A stretch of 64,000 bases of DNA, taken from Planctomycetota bacterium. GTDB lineage: Bacteria > Planctomycetota > Planctomycetia > Pirellulales > Pirellulaceae. The notes below the pieces were generated by a model that did not search any database, was not told where the DNA came from, and saw nothing but the letters and a program-made list of their open reading frames with translations. How positions within the stretch are numbered: position 1 is the stretch's first letter; every line of letters begins with the position of its first letter. The translations under genes and the position numbers were made by a program. The DNA is taken from assembly GCA_026692905.1 (NCBI GenBank), contig JAPLNL010000032.1:1-64000 (forward strand). Reading direction: 5' to 3'. Positions 18,332 to 26,927 of the stretch are shown here, piece after piece.

Positions 18332-20724
18332 AGTTCGTCGCGAACTCCTTTGCGTTGAAACGGATCGCTGGTCACGATTTGGTAAATAAGTGTTGAGAAC
18401 TTGTAGTCGTCTAGAACGAGGGCAGCCTGGATCTTGTCGATGGCACATCGATCGTAGTATTCGAGTCCACGACCCAGTCCATACACTAGCAGTTTTTCAG
18501 CCAGGCACCGGGCAAATTTATCGGCGTTCTTGCCACTAATGTTTCGAATCAAGTCGGCAGGTCCTTTGATTTTGTCGCCACCTGGCAGTTCGCCCGAAGT
18601 ATCAATGGGTTGCCCAAAATCGAGGGTTCGCCAACGACCAATGGCATCGTAGTTTTCTAACGCCATTCCAATCGGGTCCATCAATTTGTGGCAGGACGCA
18701 CAAGCAGGATCGGCGCGATGTTGCTCCATGCGTTGACGAAGCGTACCTGTCAGTTCGGCTTTATCTAATTCTGGCACGCCGGCAGGTGCAGGAGGTGGTG
18801 GCGTTCCAAGCAAGTTATCCAAAACCCACTTGCCTCGCTTCACGGGGCTCGAACGAGTCGGATTGCTGTTGACCGCGAGAATCGACGCGTGGGTTAAAAT
18901 CCCAAGTCGCTTATGTCCCTTGGTCGAAACCATGCGAAACTCATCCCCCTCAACACCAGGTACTCCGTAAAATTTGGCGAGCTTGCCGTTCATGAAGGTG
19001 TAATCCGCATCGAGCAATCGCATTATGCTCTTGTTCTCACGCATCACATTTGCGAAAAACAAATACGTTTCACGACGTGCCAAGTCACGAATCTCTTCGT
19101 TCCACTGTGGAAATTGGTTGGCATTAGGAACAAATTGATCGAGCTTGCGAAGTGTCAGCCACTGCCCCGCAAAGTTCTCAACGAATGCACTCGACCGCTT
19201 GTGATTGATCATGCGTTCAAGCTGTTGCTTTAAGACGCCTGGGTCACGCAATTGTTTTTTGTGCGCGACGGTCAGTAGCTCTTGATCCGGCATCGAGCTC
19301 CAAAGAAAGTAACTTAGGCGGGTGGCCAATTCGAAGTCCGTCAGTAACGGAAACTGGCCAGCGACTTGAGGCGTGGGTTCCTCGACTTTGAACAGGAAGC
19401 TCGGTGAAACCAAAATCGCTTGCAGCCCAGCTTGCAGGCCCCCTTCATAGGAGTCACCGGACTCAACGACATCGTTGACCAATGCGGCCAAGCGTTTTAC
19501 TTCTTGAGTTGTGGCCGTTCGGCGAAATGCTTTGCTTGCGAGCGGCCTAAGGACTTCGGTCGCCGCTTGTTCAACGGATACGGTCGCGTTTGGCGTGGCT
19601 TTCACGATCTTCTTGTGGCTCTCGGGCAATTGCGATTCAGGGATCGGATCGGCAGGTTTCTGCCCGGTGATCTTGAGGTCGTAGATTGCGATGTTTCTGT
19701 CTTCCGTTGGCTTTCCGTTTTTCGCATCAACCATTTTGTCGTTCGTGAATTCAAGCGTGATCGTTCGCTTGCCACCTTTGGCGATCCGTATAGGTACGAC
19801 GAAGTTTTTCGGATTCGTCATGTTCTCGGTTTGGATAGTGAACTCCTTTGCCTTTTTCCCGTCGACAGAAACGACCATTCGCGGGTATTCGCCACCGGCT
19901 GGTGAGCCCGTCATTCCCAGGTCCAGCGTGTAAGAGCCTTTCCAAGGAAGTTGTTCTTCGATGGAGATTTTTCCGTTGGAGAAGAAAGAGAAGTTCTTGT
20001 CGTTGGCTTTGCCCGAGTTGCCTGCGGAAAGCTGAGATGGTTTGCGACTCGATTCAAACACAGGACCAGGCTCTGGAGCAATGATCGCTTGACGGCTAAT
20101 CTCCTCTGCGGCCGTCATGTACTTTTCCATCAACAAAGGGGGCAAAGTTAGAACGTCACCGATGTTGTCGAAACCATAGCCAACGTCGTCCCCCGGGAAC
20201 CCCGCAGCAGGCGGATAATCGATCCCGAGCAGGTCCCGAACGGTGTTGCGATACTCTGCGCGATTTAGCCGTCTGAGCGTGACGCTGCCGGGATTGGGGG
20301 TACGGCCGCATTCGATATCGTTGATCGCTGACTTGAGCCAATCAACCAACTTTTTCCGGTCCGCTTTGGCCAGAGGAGCGGCATCTTTGGGGGGCATGTC
20401 TTCCAATTCGAGGCGTTGGATGACTTTTTCCCAAGTTTGTCGCTCCTTGAGAATCGCTTTCGAAGATTTGAAATTGCTGAGAGCGAGACCAGCGTCGGCT
20501 TCTGCGCCCGAGTGGCATTCCAAGCAAGCAGCCTTCAAAATAGGCTGGATCTTCTCGAAAAACTCTTTGTCGCGGGCCGCCCAATCGATCGCCAGTGCGT
20601 TCGATACGGTTGACCAGCCACAAGAATGAATCAAAAACAAAACTACGGCGACGAGACGCAATCGAGCCAGAGGCGAACTAGCGTTAGAATCTGTCGTTAG
20701 TTTTGAGTGCTGGCGATGAAGCAT
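18328..20724 (-). CDS. DUF1592-family secreted cytochrome c-like protein
   Basis: 798 residues with an N-terminal signal peptide or anchor (LRLVAVVLFLIHSCGWSTVSNALA). The order is that of planctomycete DUF1587/DUF1592/DUF1588/DUF1585 proteins. A c-type heme motif CLECH lies in the first domain (about residue 70) with MPPK as a likely axial Met region, then LRRLNRAEYRNTVRDLLG (DUF1587). A carbohydrate-binding-like domain spans about 230-350, the DUF1592 core includes DFELATRLSYFLWSSMPD, and a second motif CASCH sits in ACASCHKLMDPIGMALENYD. It probably acts in the periplasm with the coupled DUF1552 protein, possibly in oxidative handling of a polymer. Function is inferred from domain type only. 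Confidence 0.9.
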   Translation of the reverse strand: MLHRQHSKLTTDSNASSPLARLRLVAVVLFLIHSCGWSTVSNALAIDWAARDKEFFEKIQPILKAACLECHSGAEADAGLALSNFKSSKAILKERQTWEKVIQRLELEDMPPKDAAPLAKADRKKLVDWLKSAINDIECGRTPNPGSVTLRRLNRAEYRNTVRDLLGIDYPPAAGFPGDDVGYGFDNIGDVLTLPPLLMEKYMTAAEEISRQAIIAPEPGPVFESSRKPSQLSAGNSGKANDKNFSFFSNGKISIEEQLPWKGSYTLDLGMTGSPAGGEYPRMVVSVDGKKAKEFTIQTENMTNPKNFVVPIRIAKGGKRTITLEFTNDKMVDAKNGKPTEDRNIAIYDLKITGQKPADPIPESQLPESHKKIVKATPNATVSVEQAATEVLRPLASKAFRRTATTQEVKRLAALVNDVVESGDSYEGGLQAGLQAILVSPSFLFKVEEPTPQVAGQFPLLTDFELATRLSYFLWSSMPDQELLTVAHKKQLRDPGVLKQQLERMINHKRSSAFVENFAGQWLTLRKLDQFVPNANQFPQWNEEIRDLARRETYLFFANVMRENKSIMRLLDADYTFMNGKLAKFYGVPGVEGDEFRMVSTKGHKRLGILTHASILAVNSNPTRSSPVKRGKWVLDNLLGTPPPPAPAGVPELDKAELTGTLRQRMEQHRADPACASCHKLMDPIGMALENYDAIGRWRTLDFGQPIDTSGELPGGDKIKGPADLIRNISGKNADKFARCLAEKLLVYGLGRGLEYYDRCAIDKIQAALVLDDYKFSTLIYQIVTSDPFQRKGVRDEL

Positions 20725-20865
20725 TTCAGGATTCGGTTTGAGACCTGTGGACGAATTGAGGTTAAAACGGCCCCTCGCTCACGCTTCGGTTGGGTTACTG
20801 GAAGCTGGCACCATTCATTTTACGTTCTTGAATAGACTTTACGACACAAAACAAGCGAACGAACC

Positions 20866-21252
20866 ATGCAAATTGTACCGGCAGCTGAATTGATTTCCAA
20901 AAAATGCTTGCCCTGCGAAGGGGGAATCGAAGCTTGCACGCTCGAACATTCTCGAGACCAGCTTGCTTTACTGCCGAATTGGCACCTCAGCGAGGACGGA
21001 AAATGGATCCATCGGAAACTAGTGTTCAAGAATTTTCTCCAAGCGGTTTCCTGCATCAACAAAATTGCGGAACTTGCGGAGTCGGAAGCTCACCATCCCG
21101 ATCTCCATCTAACGGGCTATCGCAACTTGGAGATCGCGATTTCAACGCACGCCATCGACGGCCTTAGTGAAAATGATTTTATCCTGGCATCCAAAATCGA
21201 TTCCATAGTCACCCTCCCTCTGGGAGGGTCGAGCGTAGCGAGGGGAGGGTGA
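20866..21252 (+). CDS. phhB: Pterin-4a-carbinolamine dehydratase
   Basis: 128 residues. Recycles the carbinolamine formed by aromatic amino acid hydroxylases. The active-site block EAHHPDLHLTGYRNLEIAIST has the His76-His77-Pro-Asp79 signature, and NWHLSEDGKWIHRKLVFKNF is the usual beta region. After DFILASKIDSI the reading runs into the family A repeat: the last 12 or so residues (TLPLGGSSVARGG) and the stop codon come from the repeat, so the C-terminus has been rewritten by insertion. No phenylalanine hydroxylase gene is adjacent. The gene is divergent from DUF1592, so 20725-20865 should hold both promoters. Confidence 0.9.
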   Translation: MQIVPAAELISKKCLPCEGGIEACTLEHSRDQLALLPNWHLSEDGKWIHRKLVFKNFLQAVSCINKIAELAESEAHHPDLHLTGYRNLEIAISTHAIDGLSENDFILASKIDSIVTLPLGGSSVARGG

Positions 21253-21322
21253 AGTGCCAACCACAATAGCACAAGTCAGTTCACCCTCCCCGGCATCCGG
21301 CAGCCCCTCCCAGGGGCGGGTG
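21210..21322. repeat. REPIN-like paired hairpin element, family A, copy 2
   Basis: Same two-armed structure as 49-162 but in reverse: CACCCTCCCTCTGGGAGGGT arm, a 20-nt spacer, and a diverged arm ending GGGGCGGGTG at 21322. The left arm overlaps the last 43 nt of phhB and provides its stop codon. Confidence 0.78.
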
Positions 21323-21383
21323 ACTTGTTAGATGTCCCTGAAAAACAAACCAGCCAATCACAAAATACCAGAAAGATAAACGG

Positions 21384-22208
21384 ATGGGGCCAACGCTCCT
21401 CGAAGCAAACAGTCCGATCGCAGAATCAGCGCAGCCAATCATTTCCTGCAACGCCGTTCGGCTCGCGTTTGGAACAAAGGCCAACGCGCAAACGGTCCTT
21501 AACGACCTCAGTCTCGCCGTGTACCAAGGACAGATCGTGTCGCTGCTCGGTCCAAGTGGCTGCGGCAAAAGCACGTTGCTCCGAGTCATTGCTGGTCTGA
21601 TCGAAGCTGATGAGGGAAGCGTCATGGTCGACGGAGCAAAAGTTGCACGGCAAATGCCTCGTGCCGCACGCGAGAAAATGTCCTTTGTCTTTCAGGAACC
21701 AGCGCTCTTGCCATGGCGAACGGTTTGGCAAAACGTCATGCTTCCCTCGCAACTGAGAGGCGTGCAACAACAAACAAAAGTAAAGGATTTGGTAGAGCAT
21801 CTTCTCGGACTAGTGGGTTTTCAAAGATCGGATTGGAGCAAGTTTCCGTCGCAACTTTCTGGCGGAATGAAAATGCGAGCGTCCATCGCTCGAGCCATGT
21901 CAACGCAACCGACGATTCTGTTGTTAGACGAGCCGTTTGCCGCTTTGGATGACATGTTGCGATCGAAGCTCAACGATTTGCTGCTCACGATCGCTTCGGA
22001 GCAAAAGTGCACCATGCTGTTTGTGACACACAATATCTCGGAAGCGATTTATTTGAGCGATGCGATCGCCGTCATGAGCCAAGGCCGCATTGCGGAACGG
22101 TTGAAGGTACCGTTTGCGTTTCCCCGCCAAGCAAGCTTGAGAAGCACGCCCGAGTTTGCTGCTTACTACGGTCAAGTTGCCACGTCGCTTGCGAGAGGTC
22201 ACTCATGA
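21384..22208 (+). CDS. ABC transporter ATP-binding protein (nitrate/sulfonate/taurine-type importer)
   Basis: 274-residue nucleotide-binding subunit of an importer in the SsuB/TauB/ThiZ group. Walker A is GPSGCGKST, Q-loop VFQEPALLPWRTV, signature LSGGMKMRASIARAM, Walker B LLLDEPFAALDD and the switch His is in FVTHN. It overlaps the permease gene by 4 nt (ATGA). No periplasmic binding protein is encoded in the operon; 200 nt after the permease lies a transposase remnant. Substrate cannot be named; sulfonates, nitrate, pyrimidine or thiamine precursors are all handled by relatives. Confidence 0.9.
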   Translation: MGPTLLEANSPIAESAQPIISCNAVRLAFGTKANAQTVLNDLSLAVYQGQIVSLLGPSGCGKSTLLRVIAGLIEADEGSVMVDGAKVARQMPRAAREKMSFVFQEPALLPWRTVWQNVMLPSQLRGVQQQTKVKDLVEHLLGLVGFQRSDWSKFPSQLSGGMKMRASIARAMSTQPTILLLDEPFAALDDMLRSKLNDLLLTIASEQKCTMLFVTHNISEAIYLSDAIAVMSQGRIAERLKVPFAFPRQASLRSTPEFAAYYGQVATSLARGHS

Positions 22209-23002
22209 ACTCCTCGCACGGAAAACACCTGACCAATCCAGCACCGGTGATTGTTTTTCTGTTGGTTGCGACGATCTGGCATTTTGTTGTCGTCCTTTTC
22301 AAAATCCCACCGATCATTCTGCCCGGTCCCATCGCGGTTGCAAACGCACTTTGGCAAGAACGGATGGTGCTTCTGAAGGCGAGCTGGATAACTCTCCAGG
22401 CTGCTGCCGTCGGGCTGCTATGCAGTGCAATCTTCGGCAGCTTGATCGCAGTCGTGTTCAGTCAGTCATCATTATTGCGGATCGCGTTGTATCCCTACGT
22501 GATTTTTTTGCAAACGGTACCCATCGTTGCCATCGCTCCACTATTAATCATATGGTCAGGGAACAATTTTCGAACCATTGTGCTGGTAGCAACCATCATC
22601 AGCATCTTTCCCGTGATCGCCAACGTAACCAGTGGGCTGCTTTCCATCAATGAAAATTTGCGAGAGCTGTTTCAAATGCAGTCGGCTTCGCGATGGCAAA
22701 CACTGACCAAGCTTCGCATTCCTGCGGCCATTCCGCAGTTGGTACTTGGATTGAGGGTCAGTTCGGGCTTGTCGGTCATCGGTGCGATTGTGGCTGAGTT
22801 CTTTGTAGGAAACAGCGGCGAGTACGATGGGTTAGGAACGATCATGACATCTCGACAAGCAAACCTGAAAACGGCGGAGTTGATTGCCGCGTTGATGGCC
22901 TGTACTTGCCTCGGAATTATTCTCTTCGGGCTGGTCAATCTATTGAGCGCAACGCTCTTGCGACGCTGGACTCGCCACTCGGGCTTCGAATCGGATAAGT
23001 AG
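22205..23002 (+). CDS. ABC transporter permease (BPD type)
   Basis: 265-residue inner-membrane subunit with about six helices, starting at the ATG that overlaps the ATPase stop. The EAA coupling loop is ELFQMQSASRWQTLTKLRIPAAIPQLVLGL, followed by GAIVAEFFVGNSGEYDGLG, the classic SsuC/TauC motif. It forms the channel with the upstream ATPase. The 208-bp region after it (23003-23210) holds no recognisable gene. Confidence 0.9.
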   Translation: MNSSHGKHLTNPAPVIVFLLVATIWHFVVVLFKIPPIILPGPIAVANALWQERMVLLKASWITLQAAAVGLLCSAIFGSLIAVVFSQSSLLRIALYPYVIFLQTVPIVAIAPLLIIWSGNNFRTIVLVATIISIFPVIANVTSGLLSINENLRELFQMQSASRWQTLTKLRIPAAIPQLVLGLRVSSGLSVIGAIVAEFFVGNSGEYDGLGTIMTSRQANLKTAELIAALMACTCLGIILFGLVNLLSATLLRRWTRHSGFESDK

Positions 23003-23210
23003 TTCGCAATTAGACCCTTTCTGTTCAAAAATCGCATTTCGATCCACTTCGCAGATAATGCTAGTCGCCGCTGGATTTTCGATCGCAACACTCATTTACA
23101 AATGGGTGCGATGCGTTTTTGCGTAGTGTATTGCTAGCGAGGCGATTGCCTGTTGGGGCTTAGTTCAATACCGGTTATGTTGGTAGCTTTGCACGTTCAG
23201 TTACGCAAGG

Positions 23211-23556
23211 ATGCGACAATTGCCGGGAGCTTATCAATTGCCTAACGGAGATTTTGTAAATTCGCCTGACCAGATGCTTGGACTGTTTATCGGCGAGTTG
23301 ACTCGCAGTTTTCAGCCCTGGTTGGATCGTCTCAAAGCAGATCCTCAATCTCTATGCGAGTTGGAACGTGAAGTTTCTGCGTGTTGTACTCGGGGAGCTG
23401 GAATGATCGTCGTTGGCCTGATGGCCGCAGTTCATGCGTCTGATCAGTTCGTGCAAGAAGCCCAACGAATACGTAAGAACTACGCTTATCCGTTGAGCTC
23501 GGGCCGCGAAAGGAAGATCTCAGTTCAGATGCTCGGCGGCTTCGTAATTTCCATCG
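23211..23556 (+). pseudogene. ISKra4-like transposase N-terminal fragment
   Basis: About 115 residues (ELTRSFQPWLDRL, ELEREVSACCTRGAGMIVVGL, YPLSSGRERKISVQMLGG) look like the N-terminal region of ISKra4-family transposases common in planctomycetes. The match stops at GGFVIS, and the frame then passes through the TCTCCCATG repeat into the RAYT gene by chance. The catalytic part is absent, so this is a truncated remnant. The family call is from memory of motifs and is moderate. Confidence 0.55.
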
Positions 23557-23561
23557 TCCCA

Positions 23562-23610
23562 TCTCCCATGTCTCCCATGGTCTCCCATGTCTCCCATGGG
23601 GTCTCCCATG
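23562..23610. repeat. TCTCCCATG nonamer repeats
   Basis: Five TCTCCCATG units at 23562, 23571, 23581, 23590 and 23602, spaced 9-12 nt, lie between the ISKra4-like fragment and the RAYT gene. Each unit contains CCCATG(GG), giving small CCCATGGG palindromes. Confidence 0.85.
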
Positions 23611-23717
23611 GGGCCATCCATCTATGCTTGCCGACGGACCTTCATTTTGCTAGAATTTGTGGGCGGTCTTGTGGCGTTGTATTTTTCGTTTGGCATTTTC
23701 GGCAAGGGGGTCTGTCC

Positions 23718-24833
23718 ATGGCTAGGCAGAATCGTCGCGATATCTTTGATCCGAATGAAGTTGGTTGCTTCCATACCGTTCAGAGGACGGTTCGTCGGGC
23801 TTGGCTCTGTGGCTCCGATCCGCTTTCCGGCAAATCCTTTGAACATCGACGGACTTGGATCCAGAATCGTCTGCAAGAACTCGCAGCTAGCTTTGGGATA
23901 GACTGTTTGTCCTTTGCGGTGATGGTTAACCATATTCACGTGATTTTACGCAACCGGCCAGATATTGTTGCTGGTTGGTCTGACGAGGAAGTTGCTAAGC
24001 GTTGGTGGCAGCTGTTTCCGCTTCGGAAGAACAAGGACAAGAGCCCGGCTGTTCCCACGGAGAGTGAGCTCAAATTGTGGATGACTCCTGCTCGCAACAA
24101 GCAATTGCGGAGCCGATTGAGTGACATTTCTTGGTGGATGCGTGCCTTGGCCGAGCCGATTGCGCGACGAAGTAACATCGAGGATAAATGCACGGGTCGA
24201 TTCTGGGAGGGGCGATACAAATGCCAGAAATTGGCTGACGAAACGGCGATTTTGGCTTGTTCTGCATATGTGGATTTGAATCCCGTGCGAGCGGGAGTGG
24301 CTGAGGTGCCAGAGAAGAGTCAGTACACTTCGGTGTACGAACGTGTTGCGGCGCAGAAGGCTGCTCAAAAAGAACGGGCACGAGCGAAGCTCCGTAAACG
24401 ACGTGGAGGCCGAACGAGTTCTGCTGGTGCAGGCGCAGGGCAGACGAGCTTTGTACGAAGCGACGCTTGGTTGACGCCGCTGACGATCGACGAACGATCG
24501 ACTGCTTACAAAGGTGCAATGCCAAGCAAGAGCGGGAAGCGGGCTAGCGACAAAGGGTTTCTTGGAATCAGTTTTGAGTTGTATTTGAAGCTGCTGGATT
24601 GGACTGGCAGGCAAATACGTCGAGACCACAAGAAGGGTCGCATTCCGGCCGACTTGGCACCGATAATGGAACGAGTAGGTTTGTCAGGAGAGTTATGGTG
24701 CGACTTGGTAAAGCGATTTGGTAAGATCTTTAAACGCGTAGCGGGCAAGCCGGAGTCGTTGGCACAAGAAGCGAGTCTTAGAGGGCGAACCGGCTATCGA
24801 ACGGGCAGTTCGCCGTTGCCGAGTGCTGGCTAG
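23718..24833 (+). CDS. REP-associated tyrosine transposase (RAYT, Y1-type HUH)
   Basis: 371 residues from ATG at 23718; the frame is open further upstream only because it joins a truncated transposase. HUH motif in MVNHIHVILR, GRFWEGRYKCQ, and the probable nucleophile Tyr in AYVDLNPVRAG are typical of single-domain Y1 transposases that act on REP repeats. A basic low-complexity linker (KERARAKLRKRRGG) precedes a C-terminal domain of about 120 residues. Dense repeats follow within 200 bp, and REP-like doublets occur across the window. All motifs are intact, so it may be active. It has no visible IS200-type ends. Confidence 0.85.
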   Translation: MARQNRRDIFDPNEVGCFHTVQRTVRRAWLCGSDPLSGKSFEHRRTWIQNRLQELAASFGIDCLSFAVMVNHIHVILRNRPDIVAGWSDEEVAKRWWQLFPLRKNKDKSPAVPTESELKLWMTPARNKQLRSRLSDISWWMRALAEPIARRSNIEDKCTGRFWEGRYKCQKLADETAILACSAYVDLNPVRAGVAEVPEKSQYTSVYERVAAQKAAQKERARAKLRKRRGGRTSSAGAGAGQTSFVRSDAWLTPLTIDERSTAYKGAMPSKSGKRASDKGFLGISFELYLKLLDWTGRQIRRDHKKGRIPADLAPIMERVGLSGELWCDLVKRFGKIFKRVAGKPESLAQEASLRGRTGYRTGSSPLPSAG

Positions 24834-24861
24834 CGATTCGTTGGCTTGCGAGATTTCACAA

Positions 24862-25261
24862 TCACATGTTGGTTGATGCCATCGACGGTGCTTCGTTGGC
24901 ATTTCTATTTCTTTTTCGGAGATTTGCTAATCCGAAGTTAGTGTCTTTTTGAAATGCAATAGCTGGCGTTCCAACATTCTCATTTTGCAACGATGTTAAT
25001 ACAATGACCAAATAGCTGGGTGGCCCCATCATTTTTCCATTGCCAGCGAAATCGGTGTGAGTCGCCTGGTGACCTGCTAAGTCATAAGTGTAGGACTCGG
25101 AAGCACCCTCTGCTGTTCCAGGAGAAACGATATGTGTTGCGACTTTGCCGCGACCATTGTACGTCCACTGCTCGCGAGCTTTTTGGAAGCCGTTGGTATC
25201 GGTCGAGTCGAAGTAACGCGGAGGCCGAACTTCGGTAACTTGGCTGGCGGCGTTATAGACA
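24862..25261 (-). pseudogene. RHS/YD-repeat remnant
   Basis: Minus-strand translation from about 25261 to 25034 gives RHS-type text: YNAASQVTEVRPPRYFDSTD, EQWTYNGRGKVATH, SYTYDLAGHQATHTDFAGN. RHS proteins are very large, so this 75-residue piece is a remnant. It is bounded on both sides by copies of the AGCTGGGTGGCCCCA repeat, and the sequence after the left copy (to 24862) is unrelated. No start codon or export signal belongs to it. A long continuous frame through the repeats (24862-25494) exists but is not a plausible protein. Confidence 0.65.
25014..25033. repeat. Single copy of AGCTGGGTGGCCCCA repeat
   Basis: AGCTGGGTGGCCCCATCATT at the left boundary of the RHS remnant, same orientation as the array at 25263. 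Confidence 0.8.
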
Positions 25262-25262
25262 G

Positions 25263-25442
25263 AGCTGGGTGGCCCCATCATTGTGCCCCACGCTGCACGC
25301 TGGCGTAGCTGGGTGGCCCCAACATTGGCAAGAAATAGCTGGGTGGCCCCAGCATTGGGCCGGCCCCAGCATTGGGCCGCTGGGTGGCCCCAGCATTGGG
25401 CCGCGCCAGCATTGGGCCCCGGTGGCCCCAGCATTGGGCCCC
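25263..25442. repeat. Array of AGCTGGGTGGCCCCAGCATTGGGCC-type repeats
   Basis: Full or partial copies begin at 25263, 25307 and 25337 and then pile up every 15-29 bp to 25442. The core GGCCCCAGCATTGGGCC is an imperfect palindrome (GGCCC/GGGCC). Copies differ in length and in the base after GGCCCCA (T, A or G). Spacers are not uniform in length and no cas gene is near, so this is not a CRISPR array. It lies 430 bp after the RAYT gene. Confidence 0.85.
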
Positions 25443-25491
25443 GAGTCTGATCATTCGGATAAGCAGCAATGCCACAACGCCAAATGTGGAA

Positions 25492-25521
25492 CACTAATTC
25501 GCACTAATCTTCACTAATCAG
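25492..25521. repeat. CACTAATNNN decamer repeats
   Basis: Three decamers in register (CACTAATTCG, CACTAATCTT, CACTAATCAG) are followed about 25 nt later by inverted AATTAGTG and CAATTAGTA. They sit between the repeat array and the next gene; role unknown. Confidence 0.7.
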
Positions 25522-25592
25522 GGAGAATGGTTACCGTCCTAAATTAGTGTCAATTAGTAAAGACTCGTGTTCCTCAGTTGCTCATTTAACAG

Positions 25593-25973
25593 ATGCCGTT
25601 GCTTTCAATTGCTCAAGAAGATCGAAAACCGATGCATATTGTTGGTAAAGATTTTTTGCAGTCGTGTCTTGCCGAGGAAGGCTACTTCCTGAAACTGATC
25701 CTCAATGAACACGCCGCGCATTTCTTCCCGTATACCACGGAGCATTCTGACGCAACTCTACGCGGCTTGCGCTATCAACATGAGTCCCTCGGAAATGCGG
25801 TTGCAGCGACTATCAAGCCAGCCCAAATAAACATTCGAAGACATTTGGCTTTTTCAGCAGAACGCATGAAGGCGATCGTAGAACGGCTCGAAACCGCGAT
25901 GGGGAACTCTCCGGCCGGGAAGTCCTTTGACGTGCTCTATGGCACCGAGTATCTGAATTCCATAACGCTGTAG
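25593..25973 (+). CDS. Hypothetical protein
   Basis: 126 residues from 25593 (an internal ATG at 25632 would give 113). No family recognised. The sequence has an ordinary globular mix: helical QSCLAEEGYFLKLILNEHAAHFF, then HLAFSAERMKAIVERLETAM. The name-free C-terminus SFDVLYGTEYLNSITL stops shortly before a family D repeat arm. It is isolated next to the mobile-element patch, so it may itself be cargo or a short orphan. Confidence 0.5.
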   Translation: MPLLSIAQEDRKPMHIVGKDFLQSCLAEEGYFLKLILNEHAAHFFPYTTEHSDATLRGLRYQHESLGNAVAATIKPAQINIRRHLAFSAERMKAIVERLETAMGNSPAGKSFDVLYGTEYLNSITL

Positions 25974-26003
25974 CTTCATTGGAATCGAACAGGATTGAAG
26001 ACA

Positions 26004-26021
26004 GGCTGGAAGCCTATCCCA
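26004..26021. repeat. Single family D repeat arm
   Basis: GGCTGGAAGCCTATCCCA is identical to one arm of the pair at 13982-14057. It overlaps the 3' end of the following minus-strand gene and contains its TAG stop codon (26014-26016). Confidence 0.85.
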
Positions 26022-26829
26022 CATGAGCTGTCGCCGCGCGGTAGGAATCGATTGTCTTTTGTGCAGCTTGCATAGCATCGGGTTTGGAGAAAACCTCTGC
26101 GCTTAGGTAACCAGAATAGTTGATGTTCCTCAATGCGGAAATGATCGGCGGAATGTCCAAGTGCCCGAATCCGACTGCCATGCGGTTGGTATCTGCGAAG
26201 TGCACGTGACCAATGGCATGGCCGGCACGACGAATCGAACCGGCGAGATCCGCCTCCTCGATGTTCATGTGAAAGAGATCCGCAAGCAACCGAACGTTAG
26301 GCATCCCCTCAATCAAAACAAGGCCTTGGTCAAGCGTGTTGGCTTGGTCAGTCTCGTATCGATTGAGAGGTTCGAAAAGTAGGACCTTGTCATATTGAGC
26401 CGCATGTCGTCCCAACGTTTCGAGGGCTTCGCGAAGATATGCATTCGCGGTCTCTTTTCCAACAGCTTGGCTCGATCTCCCCTGCATGGAGCCAATGATG
26501 GCGGGAGCCCCCAGCTCGGCGGCACAATCGATAATCTTTTTGATAAAGTCCACTGCGCGCTGCCGGACAATTTGATCTTCGTCCGCGAGGTGAAGCCGAT
26601 GTTTCACCCAGCCCGCTCCTGTTCCAACTGCGGCAACCGACATACCCAAGTCCGCCAAAACTTTATCCAGAAACAAATGCCGAAGACTATCCGCGTCCGG
26701 TGGAAAAATCTCGATAGCGTCAAAGCCCAGTTGCTTTGCTTGAGAGATCGCATTCTTAGCATCACCCCAAAAAACGAATGGTCCGCCTCGTGCTTCTTCG
26801 ACGAGCGACAACGTTATGGCTGACTTCAT
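26014..26829 (-). CDS. Sugar phosphate isomerase/epimerase (AP endonuclease 2-like TIM barrel)
   Basis: 271 residues of xylose-isomerase-like TIM barrel. Metal-ligand positions of the family are visible: a Glu in LLFEPLNRYE, an Asp/His pair in LLADLFHMNIEE, His in GHVHFADTNR and Glu in GYLSAEVFSKPD. These enzymes epimerise or isomerise sugars such as tagatose, or inosose. The C-terminus AHVG and stop come from the family D repeat, so the last few residues may be altered. It stands alone and is divergent from the EamA transporter. Substrate unknown. Confidence 0.85.
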   Translation of the reverse strand: MKSAITLSLVEEARGGPFVFWGDAKNAISQAKQLGFDAIEIFPPDADSLRHLFLDKVLADLGMSVAAVGTGAGWVKHRLHLADEDQIVRQRAVDFIKKIIDCAAELGAPAIIGSMQGRSSQAVGKETANAYLREALETLGRHAAQYDKVLLFEPLNRYETDQANTLDQGLVLIEGMPNVRLLADLFHMNIEEADLAGSIRRAGHAIGHVHFADTNRMAVGFGHLDIPPIISALRNINYSGYLSAEVFSKPDAMQAAQKTIDSYRAATAHVG

Positions 26830-26927
26830 GCGGACGAGTCTTTCACGTATTAGAGGATCGAATATTCGTCGCAGTTCCGAGAAAGGGACGAGAGGACATT
26901 TACCATATCGTGGTGTTTCTGTAGCCT

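Noticed and set aside
23211-24833. One 540-residue transposase protein
   Set aside because: The N-terminal part is an ISKra4-like fragment, the middle is TCTCCCATG repeat translation, and the RAYT family start is MARQNRRD at 23718. The fusion is accidental read-through.
25263-25442. A CRISPR array
   Set aside because: Copies vary in length and sequence, spacing is irregular, spacers are absent or repeat-derived, and no cas genes are near.
24862-25494. A 210-residue protein rich in GPP and NAGA repeats
   Set aside because: Its repeats are translated DNA repeat copies and the rest is an RHS remnant. No start signal or domain integrity.
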